From Solibacteraceae bacterium (GTDB lineage Bacteria > Acidobacteriota > Terriglobia > Bryobacterales > Bryobacteraceae), in the NCBI GenBank assembly GCA_021324015.1, contig JAJPJX010000042.1:1-64000 (forward strand): a stretch of DNA of 64,000 nucleotides, in the 5' to 3' direction. Under the pieces are notes generated by a model that was not told the DNA's origin, did not search any database, and worked only from the letters and a program-made list of their open reading frames with translations. The position numbers and the translations under genes were made by a program. Of the stretch, positions 31,739 through 40,242 are shown piece after piece; positions within the stretch are counted from its first letter, which is position 1; each line of letters starts with the position of its first letter.

Positions 31739-34700
31739 TTACAGCCCTTTCTCCCGCAGAGCGTAGAACAGCACCGGCGTGATCAGCAGCGACAGCACCA
31801 TGGACACTGAAACGCCGCCGATCACGGCGATGGCCAGCGGCTGCAAAAGCTGCGAGCCGGATCCGATGCCCAGGGCCAGCGGCAGCATGCCGCAGATGGT
31901 CGCGAGCGCCGTCATGACGATGGGCCGCAGCCGGCGCCGTCCCGCATGGAAAATGGCTTCGCGGAGCGGATAGCCCCGCGCCGTGAAATACTTCTCGGCA
32001 TCCAGCATCAGAATGCCGTTCTTGTGCACGATGCCGACCACCATGATGGCCCCCATGAACGACGCCACGTTCAGCGTGGAGCGCGTGATCCACAGAGCCA
32101 GCAGGGCGCCGAAACCGCACAGAATCGTCGCCACCAGGATGGCGATGGGGTGCGAGAAGGATTGGAATTCGAAAACCAGAATGATGAAGATCAGCAGGAT
32201 GGAACCCAGCAAAACCTGCGTCAGCGCCAGGAAAGATTCGCGCTGCAGTTGATAGAGCCCGCCGAACTCGATCTCGGTGCCGGGCGGAATGTTTACCTCC
32301 TTAAACAGCCGCTCCTGGATCTCGCTCATCGCCGAGCCCAAGTCGCGGTTCGAAAGCCGCCCGGAAACCGACGTCATGTCGCGCAGGTTGTCCCGGTGGA
32401 TCTCGGTCTGCCCCTCTTCCACCTCCAGGTCGGCGATGCTCGAGAGCGGCACGCTCTGGCCAGTGGGAGAAGTCAGCAGGAGGGTCTTCAGGCGATCCGT
32501 CGAGGAACGGTATTCCAGCGGATATCGTACCCGGATGCCCACCAGGCGGTCGCCGCGGATCATCTGCGAGGCCACCTCGCCGTCCAGGATGGCGGATTCG
32601 ATGTCCGCCACGTCCTTGGTGCCGAAGCCGGCCCGCTCGGCCTTCCCCAGGTCCACGCGAAAATTGACCGCCGGGCCGATCACCACCGTGCGGTTCACCA
32701 CGTCCACCACGCCCTTCACCTTGGGCAGCCAGTCGGTGATGCGCCGCGCCACGTCCTTGAAAATCGTGTCGCTGGGGTTGAATATCTTGATTTCAATCGG
32801 CTCGGGAGACCAGGAGAGATCGCCGATCAGGTCCTCCAGAATGTGCGGGAACTCGATGTCGATCACCGGCTCGGCCTTCGTGATGCGCTGGCGCAGATCG
32901 TCGATCACGTCATCGGCCGAGCGCTCCCGTTCGCGCTTGAGCTTGATTAGAAAGTCGCCCGTGTTGGGTTCGCCCACGAACAAGCCGAGCTGCGTTCCCG
33001 TGCGCCGGGAGTAGCTCTCCACCTCGGGGGTCTGGCTCAGCATCTGCTCGATGTGGCGTAAAACGCGGTCGGTCTCCTGAAGAGAAGTACCCGAAGGCAT
33101 GATGTAGTCCAGCACGAACGCGCCTTCGTCCATCTCCGGAAGAAACCCGCTGCCCAACTGGTTGTAGAGGACCACCGAGCCGATCAGCAGCGCCGCCGCT
33201 GTTCCCAGCACGGCGGCGCGATGCAGCAAGGCCCAGTGCAGGGCGGTCTCGTAACGCGCCGTGAACCAGCGCAGGACGCGGCCTTCGCCCGCCTGCTCTG
33301 CGGCTTCCAGTTCGGCTACTTCCGAGTTGCCTGGCTGGGGAGCCGGACCGGCGGCGCGCCCCCGCAGAAACATGCGGGCCAGCACCGGCGTGAAAAAGAT
33401 AGCCAGAAACAGCGAGGCCAGCAGTGCGGTTACCAGGGTCATCGCGAGCGCGCGGAAGAACACCGCCGTGATGCCGCCCAGGAACACCAGCGGCACGAAG
33501 ACCACGATGGGCGTCAGCGTTGAGCCGATCAGCGCCGGGGTGAGTTCCTGGATGGCGCTGCGCGCCGCCTCCCGCGGCGCTTGCCCCAGCGACATGTGCA
33601 CCACGATGTTCTCCACCATCACGATGGCGTCGTCGATCACCACGCCGATCGAGGCCGCCAGTCCGCCCAGCGTCATCAGGTTGAAGCTCATGTGGAAGAG
33701 CTGCATGAAAACTACCGCCACCAGCGTGGCCACCGGAATCACCAGGGCCGCCACCACCGTGGTGCGCCAGCTCTTCAAAAAGAGCAGCAGCACCAGGATC
33801 GAGAGGGCCAGCCCGATCAGGATGCTGTCCCGCACGCTCTTGATCGAATCGCGCACCAGGATGGACTGGTCGTAAAAGATCGAAAGCTGGATGTCCTTGG
33901 GCAGGGTCTTGCGAATCTCCACCAGCTCCCGGTTGACCGCGTCGGCGATCTCCACCGCGTTGCCGTCTGGCTGCTGGAGCACGTTCACCAGCACGGCGGG
34001 CCGCCCGTTGGCTGTGACGATCTGGTAGACCGGCTGCTCCCCGGGCGCCACGTTCGCCAGGTCTTTCACTCGCACCGGGGTGCCCTTGATGACGTCCACC
34101 ACGGTGTTCTCCACCTGTTCCCGCTGCCGCATCAGGCCCGTGACCGTAGTCAAGTACAGGTGGTAGTTCTCCTGCACCATCCCCGCGCTCTGAATCACGT
34201 TGTTATTGCGGATGGCGTCCACCACCTTGGTGAGCGGCAGGCCGTAGCTGTTCAGCTTCAGTGGATCGACCAGCACGTGATATTCCGGCGGGCGCCCGCC
34301 TACGATCCTGGCCTCGGAAACGCCCGGCAGGCGATACAGCCGCGGCCCGATCTCGTAGTACGCCAGGTCCCACAGCTCCGACGTGGATCGCCTGGGCGAG
34401 GTCATGCTGAAGCCGATCATGGGGAACACCGAGAAGGTCAGCCGGTTGATGTAGAAGCGCGTATCCGCGGGCAAGGAGGGCAGGATCTGCGAAATGCGCC
34501 CCTGCACCAGGTTGAGCGCGTTCTGCATGTCCACGTCCCACCGGAAGTAGATGTTCACCTCGGTGGCGCCGCGGGCGGTCACCGAACGCAGATCCGTAAT
34601 GCCGGGCACCAGGCGGACCGCCTGCTCCAGCGGCCTTGTGACCGTCAGCATCTGCACATCCACCGGCTGGATGCCGTTATCCACCAGGATCACGATGCGC

Positions 34701-34834
34701 GGGAAGTCCGTCTGCGGGAAGATCGCGATGGGCAGCCGGAAGAGAAACACCAGGCCCGCCAGCCCGAAACTCAGCACGATGATGACCAGCGCGCGCCCCT
34801 GGTTTTGGACGAATTCGCCGAGCCGCGTGGTCAC
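31739..34834 (-). CDS. RND-family efflux pump, inner-membrane subunit
   Basis: A 1031-residue proton-driven pump with the usual 12-helix plan and two large periplasmic loops. Conserved segments are FPQTDFPRI after the first helix, the helix-4 motif GVVIDDAIVMVENI, and GIVHKNGILMLDAE in the second half. The paired IDDAIVMVEN aspartates resemble HAE/multidrug-type pumps more than metal pumps (which have VDGAV), yet the adjoining kinase resembles heavy-metal sensors, so the substrate is open. It begins at a GTG whose GTGA overlaps the adaptor stop by 4 bases. It is last in the regulator-kinase-TolC-adaptor-pump set. Confidence 0.9.
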   Translation of the reverse strand: MTTRLGEFVQNQGRALVIIVLSFGLAGLVFLFRLPIAIFPQTDFPRIVILVDNGIQPVDVQMLTVTRPLEQAVRLVPGITDLRSVTARGATEVNIYFRWDVDMQNALNLVQGRISQILPSLPADTRFYINRLTFSVFPMIGFSMTSPRRSTSELWDLAYYEIGPRLYRLPGVSEARIVGGRPPEYHVLVDPLKLNSYGLPLTKVVDAIRNNNVIQSAGMVQENYHLYLTTVTGLMRQREQVENTVVDVIKGTPVRVKDLANVAPGEQPVYQIVTANGRPAVLVNVLQQPDGNAVEIADAVNRELVEIRKTLPKDIQLSIFYDQSILVRDSIKSVRDSILIGLALSILVLLLFLKSWRTTVVAALVIPVATLVAVVFMQLFHMSFNLMTLGGLAASIGVVIDDAIVMVENIVVHMSLGQAPREAARSAIQELTPALIGSTLTPIVVFVPLVFLGGITAVFFRALAMTLVTALLASLFLAIFFTPVLARMFLRGRAAGPAPQPGNSEVAELEAAEQAGEGRVLRWFTARYETALHWALLHRAAVLGTAAALLIGSVVLYNQLGSGFLPEMDEGAFVLDYIMPSGTSLQETDRVLRHIEQMLSQTPEVESYSRRTGTQLGLFVGEPNTGDFLIKLKRERERSADDVIDDLRQRITKAEPVIDIEFPHILEDLIGDLSWSPEPIEIKIFNPSDTIFKDVARRITDWLPKVKGVVDVVNRTVVIGPAVNFRVDLGKAERAGFGTKDVADIESAILDGEVASQMIRGDRLVGIRVRYPLEYRSSTDRLKTLLLTSPTGQSVPLSSIADLEVEEGQTEIHRDNLRDMTSVSGRLSNRDLGSAMSEIQERLFKEVNIPPGTEIEFGGLYQLQRESFLALTQVLLGSILLIFIILVFEFQSFSHPIAILVATILCGFGALLALWITRSTLNVASFMGAIMVVGIVHKNGILMLDAEKYFTARGYPLREAIFHAGRRRLRPIVMTALATICGMLPLALGIGSGSQLLQPLAIAVIGGVSVSMVLSLLITPVLFYALREKGL

Positions 34835-36081
34835 TTGCCGTCCTCCGCCAACTTCACCTCGGTTCCGTCAGGCAGGCCGTAGCCTCCCTGGACCACCACC
34901 GTATCCCCGGGTTTGACGCCGGACTTGATCTGCACCTGGCCGCCCTGCTTCTCGCCGGTCTCCACGTCGCGCGAATGCGCCACGTTCTTCTCCACCACCA
35001 GCACCGTTCCGTTCAGCGTGCCTTCCGAGAATTGCACCGCGGCCAGCGGTACCATCACGCTGTCCGGCAGGCTGCCCGTCGCCACCGTTACGTCGCCGAA
35101 CAGATTGCCGCGCAACTTGTGCTCCGGATTCGGGATCTGGCACCACACCTCTACGGTCCGCCGGGCCGGGTCCACGGCCTTGTTGATCACTGTGATTTTG
35201 CCGGGGAACGCCTCCGAGCTCGCGTCCACGGGGCGGAATTCACACGTTTGGCCCGTGCGCACAGGGCCGACTTGGCTTTCCGGAACCTGGGCGCGCGCAA
35301 TCACCGTGTCCAGGTCCATGACGGTAAAGGTAGGGGTAGTCGGGGAGGCCATGTCGCCGGGGAACTGCGACTGGTCGGTGATCGTGCCGGCGAAGGGGCT
35401 GCGCAGTTCAGTGTATTGGAGTTGCACGTTCACCTGGCTCAGGCGCGCCCGGGCCTGCTCCACGCGGCTGCGCGCCATGGCGATATCCCGCTCGCTCGAT
35501 TGCTGCTGCAACAGCTCCAGCGATCGCCGGGAGACTTCGAAGTTGGTTTTGGCCTGTGCGAGTTCGGTCTGGCTCTGGAGCAGGTCGCGCTGCGGGATGG
35601 CGCCCAGCTTGAACAGGTCGGCGCGCCGCTTGTAGACCTCTTGCGCGAGGTTCAGAGCGGCCTCCGCGGTGGCCACCTGGCCGCGGGCGCGCTCGATATC
35701 GGCGGGCAGCGTGCCCGCCATGGTCTTTTGCAGGTTGGCCTCCGCGTCCGCGACGGCCGCCGTGGCTTCTTCCCGCTGCGCGCGCACGTCGCGGTCTTCG
35801 AGCACGGCCAGCACCGCTCCCGCCACAACGTTGTCGCCCTTGCGCGCTCGCAGTTCCCGGATGGGAGCCGTGATGCGCGCCGCCACGCTGGCCTGCTCGC
35901 GCGGCCACAGGGTCGCCGGCGCCGTCACGGTAAGGTGGACCGTCTGCACCTCTGCCTTGGCCACTTTGACCGAGACGAGTGGCTTGGGCGCGGCCTCTTC
36001 CTGCTTCCCGCAGCCCGCCAATGCGATCGCCGGCAAAACCAGCCAGCACAGGCGGCTGTTGCGTTTCGTGTGGTTTCTCAT
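34831..36081 (-). CDS. RND efflux periplasmic adaptor lipoprotein
   Basis: A 416-residue membrane-fusion protein. It has a lipoprotein signal (CWLVLPAIALAGC, lipid on the cysteine at about residue 24), a lipoyl half-motif (PIRELRARKGDNVVAGAVLAVLE), a long alpha-hairpin (about 105-215, AEANLQKT... QSQTELAQAKTN), and the second lipoyl/barrel part (LRSPFAGTITDQ). The ATG at 36081 overlaps the tolC stop by 4 bases (ATGA). An open frame continues far upstream in this phase but is only a shadow of tolC. Confidence 0.9.
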   Translation of the reverse strand: MRNHTKRNSRLCWLVLPAIALAGCGKQEEAAPKPLVSVKVAKAEVQTVHLTVTAPATLWPREQASVAARITAPIRELRARKGDNVVAGAVLAVLEDRDVRAQREEATAAVADAEANLQKTMAGTLPADIERARGQVATAEAALNLAQEVYKRRADLFKLGAIPQRDLLQSQTELAQAKTNFEVSRRSLELLQQQSSERDIAMARSRVEQARARLSQVNVQLQYTELRSPFAGTITDQSQFPGDMASPTTPTFTVMDLDTVIARAQVPESQVGPVRTGQTCEFRPVDASSEAFPGKITVINKAVDPARRTVEVWCQIPNPEHKLRGNLFGDVTVATGSLPDSVMVPLAAVQFSEGTLNGTVLVVEKNVAHSRDVETGEKQGGQVQIKSGVKPGDTVVVQGGYGLPDGTEVKLAEDGK

Positions 36082-37385
36082 CTGCCGGACGCGACCTCCA
36101 GATCCGCCCGCGCATTCAGGTAATTCGCCTTGGCGGTGAAAAAATTGGCCCGCGCCTGTGCCAACTGGCTCTGCGCCGCGACCACGTCCAGGGCCAGTCC
36201 TTCGCCGCCCTCGTAGCGCACGCGGCTCAGCTTCAGGTTGTCTTCGGACAGCTTTACTTGCGACTCCGTGATCGCGATCTGCGCGTAGACCTGCGCGACG
36301 CGCGCCAGGGCGTCGCGATAGTCGCGCGAAAAGGTGCGCCGCGTGATGCGGCTGGTTGTCTCTACCTGCCGGGCCTGCAAATCGAACTGCCGGGCGGCGC
36401 TGCGCGTGCGGAACCAGTCGAAGATCGGGATGCGCAGGTTGAAAAACGTGGCATAGCCGCGATAGCTGAAGCTGTAGCGCGGCGCGTCGATTCCGTACTG
36501 CGTGATCAGGCTCAACTGCGGATACAGATCCGCGCGCGTCCGCCGGGCGTCCGCCTGGAAACCGCGCAACTGCGCGTCGAACAGCCGGAATTCCAGTCGC
36601 CGGGTGAAAGGTTCCGCGTCGGCCGGCGGTGGAGGTTCCGGCGGCGGCGCGGGCTGGTCCAGCACATCCGCCAGGGCCAGTTCTTTGTCCACCTCCGTAG
36701 TCCAGTAAGACGCCAGGTCGTGGTTGGCCACGCTGGCATCCAGGCGCGCGGCGTTCAGCGACTGCTCCAGGAACGCCACCTCCGCCGACGCTTTTACCAC
36801 GTCCGCCTGGGCGGCTTCGCCCTTCTCCGCCAGCAGCCGCGTGCGTCTCTCGAAACTCTGCGCCTCGCCCAGTGAATCGCTGGTCGTCTGCACGATATGC
36901 CTTGCCAGAAGCACCCGGTAGTAGGCCGCTGCGACGGCCCGTTTCAGGTCGCGCTGGGCAAGTCCCTGACCCGCCGCGGCGGCGTCCTGGTCTGCTCGGG
37001 CGCGCGCCAGCGCAGCGCGCAAACGCCCGGAGGTATCCAATTCCAGTACCGCATTGCCCTGCGTGACGTACTCGCGGACGGCGTTCAAGCTGATGAAGCT
37101 GAATTCCTCGGCCCGCAGCGGACTGTTGTAGGTGTAGATCCCGCCGGCGAAGATCTGCGGCAGGAATCCGGCCCGCGCCTGTACCACGCCGTAGCCGGCG
37201 ATGTCGCTTTGCAGCCGCGCCAGGCTCACAGCGGACTCCACCGAAGAAGCCAGCTTGATGCAGTCCTCGAGCGTCAGGGGGTTCGCCTGGCTGAACCCGG
37301 GACAAACCAGAGCCGCCGACAGGATAAGCACTCGGAGTGGGGTACGCACGCGTGGACCTCGGAAGGTGCCCGATGAAAGGTTCAT
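36078..37385 (-). CDS. TolC-like outer-membrane efflux protein
   Basis: A 435-residue outer-membrane channel with a signal peptide ending CPGFSQA and two repeats of coiled-coil helices (LEDCIKLA, ALARARADQDAAAAGQGLAQRDLKRAVAAAYYRVLLA; YRDALARVAQVYAQIAITESQVK). A proline-rich linker (PAPPPEPPPPAD) splits the halves. The ATG at 37385 overlaps the kinase stop by 4 bases. However, a promoter-like element ends at that ATG, and a GTG at 37349 (VRTPLRVLILSAALV) with GAGG 7 bases upstream gives a cleaner signal peptide; this may be the start used from the internal promoter. Confidence 0.85.
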   Translation of the reverse strand: MNLSSGTFRGPRVRTPLRVLILSAALVCPGFSQANPLTLEDCIKLASSVESAVSLARLQSDIAGYGVVQARAGFLPQIFAGGIYTYNSPLRAEEFSFISLNAVREYVTQGNAVLELDTSGRLRAALARARADQDAAAAGQGLAQRDLKRAVAAAYYRVLLARHIVQTTSDSLGEAQSFERRTRLLAEKGEAAQADVVKASAEVAFLEQSLNAARLDASVANHDLASYWTTEVDKELALADVLDQPAPPPEPPPPADAEPFTRRLEFRLFDAQLRGFQADARRTRADLYPQLSLITQYGIDAPRYSFSYRGYATFFNLRIPIFDWFRTRSAARQFDLQARQVETTSRITRRTFSRDYRDALARVAQVYAQIAITESQVKLSEDNLKLSRVRYEGGEGLALDVVAAQSQLAQARANFFTAKANYLNARADLEVASGR

Positions 37386-38803
37386 TGTATGGAATCCAAG
37401 ATGAATCGGGGATGAATACGGGCGCCCGACAGCGGCAGCCGCACCGTGAACGTGCTGCCCGCCCCCGGAGCGCTCTCCGCGTGGGCGCTGCCCTGGTGAG
37501 ACTCGGCAATCCATTTCACGATCGCCAGCCCCAGGCCGAATCCCCCCACGGCCCGGGAGCGCGCCTTGTCCACCCGGTAGAACCGCTCGAAGATACGTTC
37601 CAGCGAATCGGGCGGGATACCGATTCCCGTGTCGGATACCCTGATGCGCGCCAGGCCGCCCTCGGTGTCGAGGTTCAACTCCACGCGGCCCCCGGCAGGC
37701 GTGTAGCGGATGGCGTTATCCAGCAGGTTCATCGTCATGCGCCGCAGCAGTTCCTGGTCGCCGTGGAACGGCACATCTTCCCCGTAGGACCACGCCAGTT
37801 GGATGGACTTCTGGCGCGCCAGAGGCTGGACCGCGCGGCAGCAGTCCTCCAGCAGGTCGTTCAGGTAGAAGTCCTCCAGGTGGAGCGGGCGGTGGCCGGC
37901 ATCGGCTTGCGCCAGGCTCAGGAGGTCGTCCACCAGGCGCGACAGCCGCCGGGCTTCGTCCTGGATAATGGCCAGCGATTCCCGATATTCGGCCGGCCGG
38001 CGGTCTTGCGACAGCGCCACGTCGGCCTCCCCGCGGATGATCGACAGAGGCGTGCGCAGTTCGTGGGAGGCGTCCGCTACAAACTCCCGCATGCTGGCGA
38101 AAGAGCGTTCCAGCCGCGAGAGCAGTTCGTTGAAGGCGGCGGCCAGCCGCCCCAATTCGGCGCTGGCGCGGCGCACCTCCAGGCGGCGGTCCAGGTTCCG
38201 GGCGGTAATCCCTTCGGCCTGCTTCGCCATGGCGGCTACTGGCGCCAGGCTCTTGGCAGCCAGCAGATACCCGCCCGCCCCCGCCAGCACCAGCGCCAGG
38301 GGCAGTCCCAGGTAAAACACCTCCCGCAGGGCGGCCAGTTGCTCCGCCATCGAATCGAGCGGCTCCAGGGCCGCCAGGTGGCACGCGGCCGAGCCCGCGC
38401 GGAATGGCAGCACCAGCACCCTCGCTCCGTGACGTCCAGGCTCCGGCCAGGTGCGATACACGCGGCCGGACCCCAAAAGCAGGCTTACCCGCTGGCCGGG
38501 AAAATCCGCCGGGCGATTCGCCGCCAGCATCTTTCCCCCGGCAAAAATGGCCAGCGAAGCGGCCGGCAGCCGCAGCTCATCCAGCGCCTCCACAGCCGCC
38601 GGCACCAGGGCGCCGGAGTGCTCGCCCAACTCCGCCCGGAACAGCCCCGCCGCCGTCACCGCCTCGTCGGCCAAAGAGGCATCCAGGCGTTCCCGCAGGT
38701 TCCGCGCCAGCAGGGCGTACAGGAAACCGCTAAAGCATCCCAGCAACAAGAGGAAACAACCGAGATACCAGGCGGTGAGTTGTAGGCGGAAGCTCTTAAA
38801 CAT
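37382..38803 (-). CDS. sensor histidine kinase (heavy-metal/CusS-like)
   Basis: A 473-residue membrane kinase: helix one (about 8-33), a periplasmic sensor of about 130 residues, helix two (163-184), HAMP (185-237), the phospho-acceptor box FVADASHELRTPLS with H247, N box MNLLDNAIRYTP, and G boxes DTGIGIP and GGFGLGLAIVKWIAE. The layout is that of EnvZ/CusS-type kinases. The sensor has few cysteine or histidine residues, so metal sensing is not proven. Its start overlaps the response-regulator gene by 8 bases and its end overlaps tolC by 4. Confidence 0.9.
   Translation of the reverse strand: MFKSFRLQLTAWYLGCFLLLLGCFSGFLYALLARNLRERLDASLADEAVTAAGLFRAELGEHSGALVPAAVEALDELRLPAASLAIFAGGKMLAANRPADFPGQRVSLLLGSGRVYRTWPEPGRHGARVLVLPFRAGSAACHLAALEPLDSMAEQLAALREVFYLGLPLALVLAGAGGYLLAAKSLAPVAAMAKQAEGITARNLDRRLEVRRASAELGRLAAAFNELLSRLERSFASMREFVADASHELRTPLSIIRGEADVALSQDRRPAEYRESLAIIQDEARRLSRLVDDLLSLAQADAGHRPLHLEDFYLNDLLEDCCRAVQPLARQKSIQLAWSYGEDVPFHGDQELLRRMTMNLLDNAIRYTPAGGRVELNLDTEGGLARIRVSDTGIGIPPDSLERIFERFYRVDKARSRAVGGFGLGLAIVKWIAESHQGSAHAESAPGAGSTFTVRLPLSGARIHPRFILDSIQ
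37384..37417 (-). promoter_or_regulatory. response-regulator-type direct repeat and -10, in front of tolC
   Basis: On the minus strand: TTCATC-N5-TTCATC (37416-37400), then 10 bases, then TACAAT (37389-37384). The repeat period is 11 bp, as for OmpR/PhoB-family sites, and the -10 follows at the spacing expected for an activator that replaces the -35. The site lies in the last codons of the kinase gene. An identical layout lies upstream of the response-regulator gene. Confidence 0.65.
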
Positions 38804-39485
38804 CGCCGCCTTCCGGGCCGGCGGAGAGGAAATAGCCCTCCCCCCGGCGCGTGTGGATCAGCGGCGGCGCAAACCCCGCATCGATCTTTGCGCGCAGCCG
38901 CCGTACATAGACATCGATAATGTTGGAAAGGGGATCGAAGGATTCATCCCACACGTGCTCCGCGATCTGCTCGCGGTTTACCACCCGATTCTGCCGCAGC
39001 AGCAGAAACTCCAGCAGTGCATACTCCTTGGCGGTGAGTTCGATGCGCTGCCCGCCGCGGGTCACCCGGTGGCTGGCCGTGTTCAGCACCAAATCCGATA
39101 TTTGTAGTAATTGTGGCCGAAGCTCCTGCGGCCTTCGTAGTAGAGCCCGGATGCGTGCCAGCAACTCCCGAAATTCAAATGGCTTGGCTAGATAATCATC
39201 GGCTCCGGCATCCAGCCCCCGGACGCGGTCGTCCACGGCGTCCCGCGCCGTGAGCATCAGGATCGGGTGGCGGAAGCCCCGGCCGCGAAGCTCCCGGCAG
39301 ACCGCGTAGCCGTCCTTGCGCGGCAGCATCACATCCAGAATCAGCAAATCGTATTCGGTCTCGCCGGCGCGATACAGGGCGTCCTCGCCGTCGGGGGAGA
39401 TGTCCACGGCGTAGCACTGTTCCCGGAGGCCCTTGGCGATGAATCCAGCCACCCGGGGCTCGTCTTCCACCAGCAGCAACCGCAT
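38796..39485 (-). CDS. OmpR-family response regulator
   Basis: A 229-residue transcription factor. The receiver domain has E7/D8, phospho-acceptor D51 (LILDVMLP), T79 and K101 (KPFEFRELL). The C-terminal winged helix carries LTAKEYALLEFLL, VVNREQIAEHVWD and YVRRLRAKID. The ATG at 39485 puts LLLVEDEP at the N-terminus; upstream codons in phase are not part of the domain. It heads the operon and has a candidate self-binding promoter at 39504-39537 and a second site before tolC. Confidence 0.95.
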   Translation of the reverse strand: MRLLLVEDEPRVAGFIAKGLREQCYAVDISPDGEDALYRAGETEYDLLILDVMLPRKDGYAVCRELRGRGFRHPILMLTARDAVDDRVRGLDAGADDYLAKPFEFRELLARIRALLRRPQELRPQLLQISDLVLNTASHRVTRGGQRIELTAKEYALLEFLLLRQNRVVNREQIAEHVWDESFDPLSNIIDVYVRRLRAKIDAGFAPPLIHTRRGEGYFLSAGPEGGDV

Positions 39486-39503
39486 GGGGGACCTGTCGAA
39501 CCA

Positions 39504-39537
39504 ATTGTAAGCGCAGCGAGATGAACCAGGGATGAAC
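39504..39537 (-). promoter_or_regulatory. response-regulator-type direct repeat and -10, in front of the regulator gene
   Basis: On the minus strand: TTCATC-N5-TTCATC (39536-39520), 10 bases, then TACAAT (39509-39504), giving a short leader before the ATG at 39485. The architecture is identical to the site before tolC, including the N10 spacing, and the bases CC or CCC next to the half-sites are also shared. It predicts positive autoregulation by the OmpR-family regulator. Confidence 0.65.
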
Positions 39538-39550
39538 GCGGACCCGTGGC

Positions 39551-39556
39551 TATAAT
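39551..39556 (+). promoter_or_regulatory. candidate -10 of the mod operon
   Basis: A perfect TATAAT lies 17 bases before the modB start. There is no good -35, and the response-regulator direct repeat sits 14 bases upstream, so the regulator could also touch this promoter. Confidence 0.35.
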
Positions 39557-39573
39557 TAAGAGTCCCGGAGCGT

Positions 39574-40242
39574 ATGCAAATCGACTGGTTTCCGATGTGG
39601 CTGAGCCTCCGTGTAGCCGGCCTGGCCACCCTGTTCTCGCTGGTTTCGGGCCTGCTGCTGGCCTACCTGCTGGCCAACCGCACGTTTCGCGGGAAAGAAG
39701 CGGTGGATGCCTTGGCCACCCTGCCGCTGGTGTTGCCGCCCACTGTTTTGGGCTACTACCTGCTGGTCGTGTTGGGCCGCATGAGCCCCCTGGGGCGCGT
39801 CTATGAAGACCTCGTGGGACAGCCGCTGGTCTTCACGTGGCAGGCGGCGGTGGTGGCTTCCTCGGTGCACGCCTTTCCGTTGCTGGTCAAAACTGCCCGG
39901 GCGGCGCTGGAAAGCGTGGACCGCAGCTATGAGAAGGCCGCGCGCAACCTGGGCGCTTCGGAATGGCGCGTGTTCCTGAGCGTGACCCTGCCGCTGGCGC
40001 GGCGCTCCATTTTCGCGGCTACTGTGCTGGCGTTCGCCCGCTCGCTGGGCGATTTCGGCGCCACCCTGATGGTCGCCGGCAACATCCCCGGCAGGACGCA
40101 GACAGCCGCGGTGGCCATCTACGATGCCGTCGAGTCCGGCAATACGCTGCTGGCGCGTACCCTGGTGCTGGTGCTTTCGGTCCTGGCGATGGGCATCGTC
40201 TACGCCGCTAACCGTCTGGAGCACCGGCAGGTGCGTGCATGA
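39574..40242 (+). CDS. modB: molybdate ABC transporter permease
   Basis: A 222-residue inner-membrane permease with about five helices. The cytoplasmic EAA loop (SYEKAARNLGASEWRVFLSVTLPLA) and the motif SLGDFGATLMVAGNIPGRTQT are typical of ModB. It overlaps modC by 4 bases (ATGA). No modA (periplasmic binding protein) is present: the gene upstream is the divergent response regulator. The binding protein must be encoded elsewhere, or the system has been rearranged. Confidence 0.9.
   Translation: MQIDWFPMWLSLRVAGLATLFSLVSGLLLAYLLANRTFRGKEAVDALATLPLVLPPTVLGYYLLVVLGRMSPLGRVYEDLVGQPLVFTWQAAVVASSVHAFPLLVKTARAALESVDRSYEKAARNLGASEWRVFLSVTLPLARRSIFAATVLAFARSLGDFGATLMVAGNIPGRTQTAAVAIYDAVESGNTLLARTLVLVLSVLAMGIVYAANRLEHRQVRA

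Noticed and set aside
36082-37509. Possible 476-residue N-terminal extension of the RND adaptor gene
   Set aside because: The frame is open but low-complexity (glycine/arginine-rich) and runs within tolC, whose motifs are clear in another frame. The lipoprotein signal at 36081 fixes the adaptor start.
39486-39573. Molybdenum-cofactor riboswitch before modB
   Set aside because: The 88-base gap is filled by the regulator promoter and a TATAAT, leaving 17 bases before modB, too short for that riboswitch.
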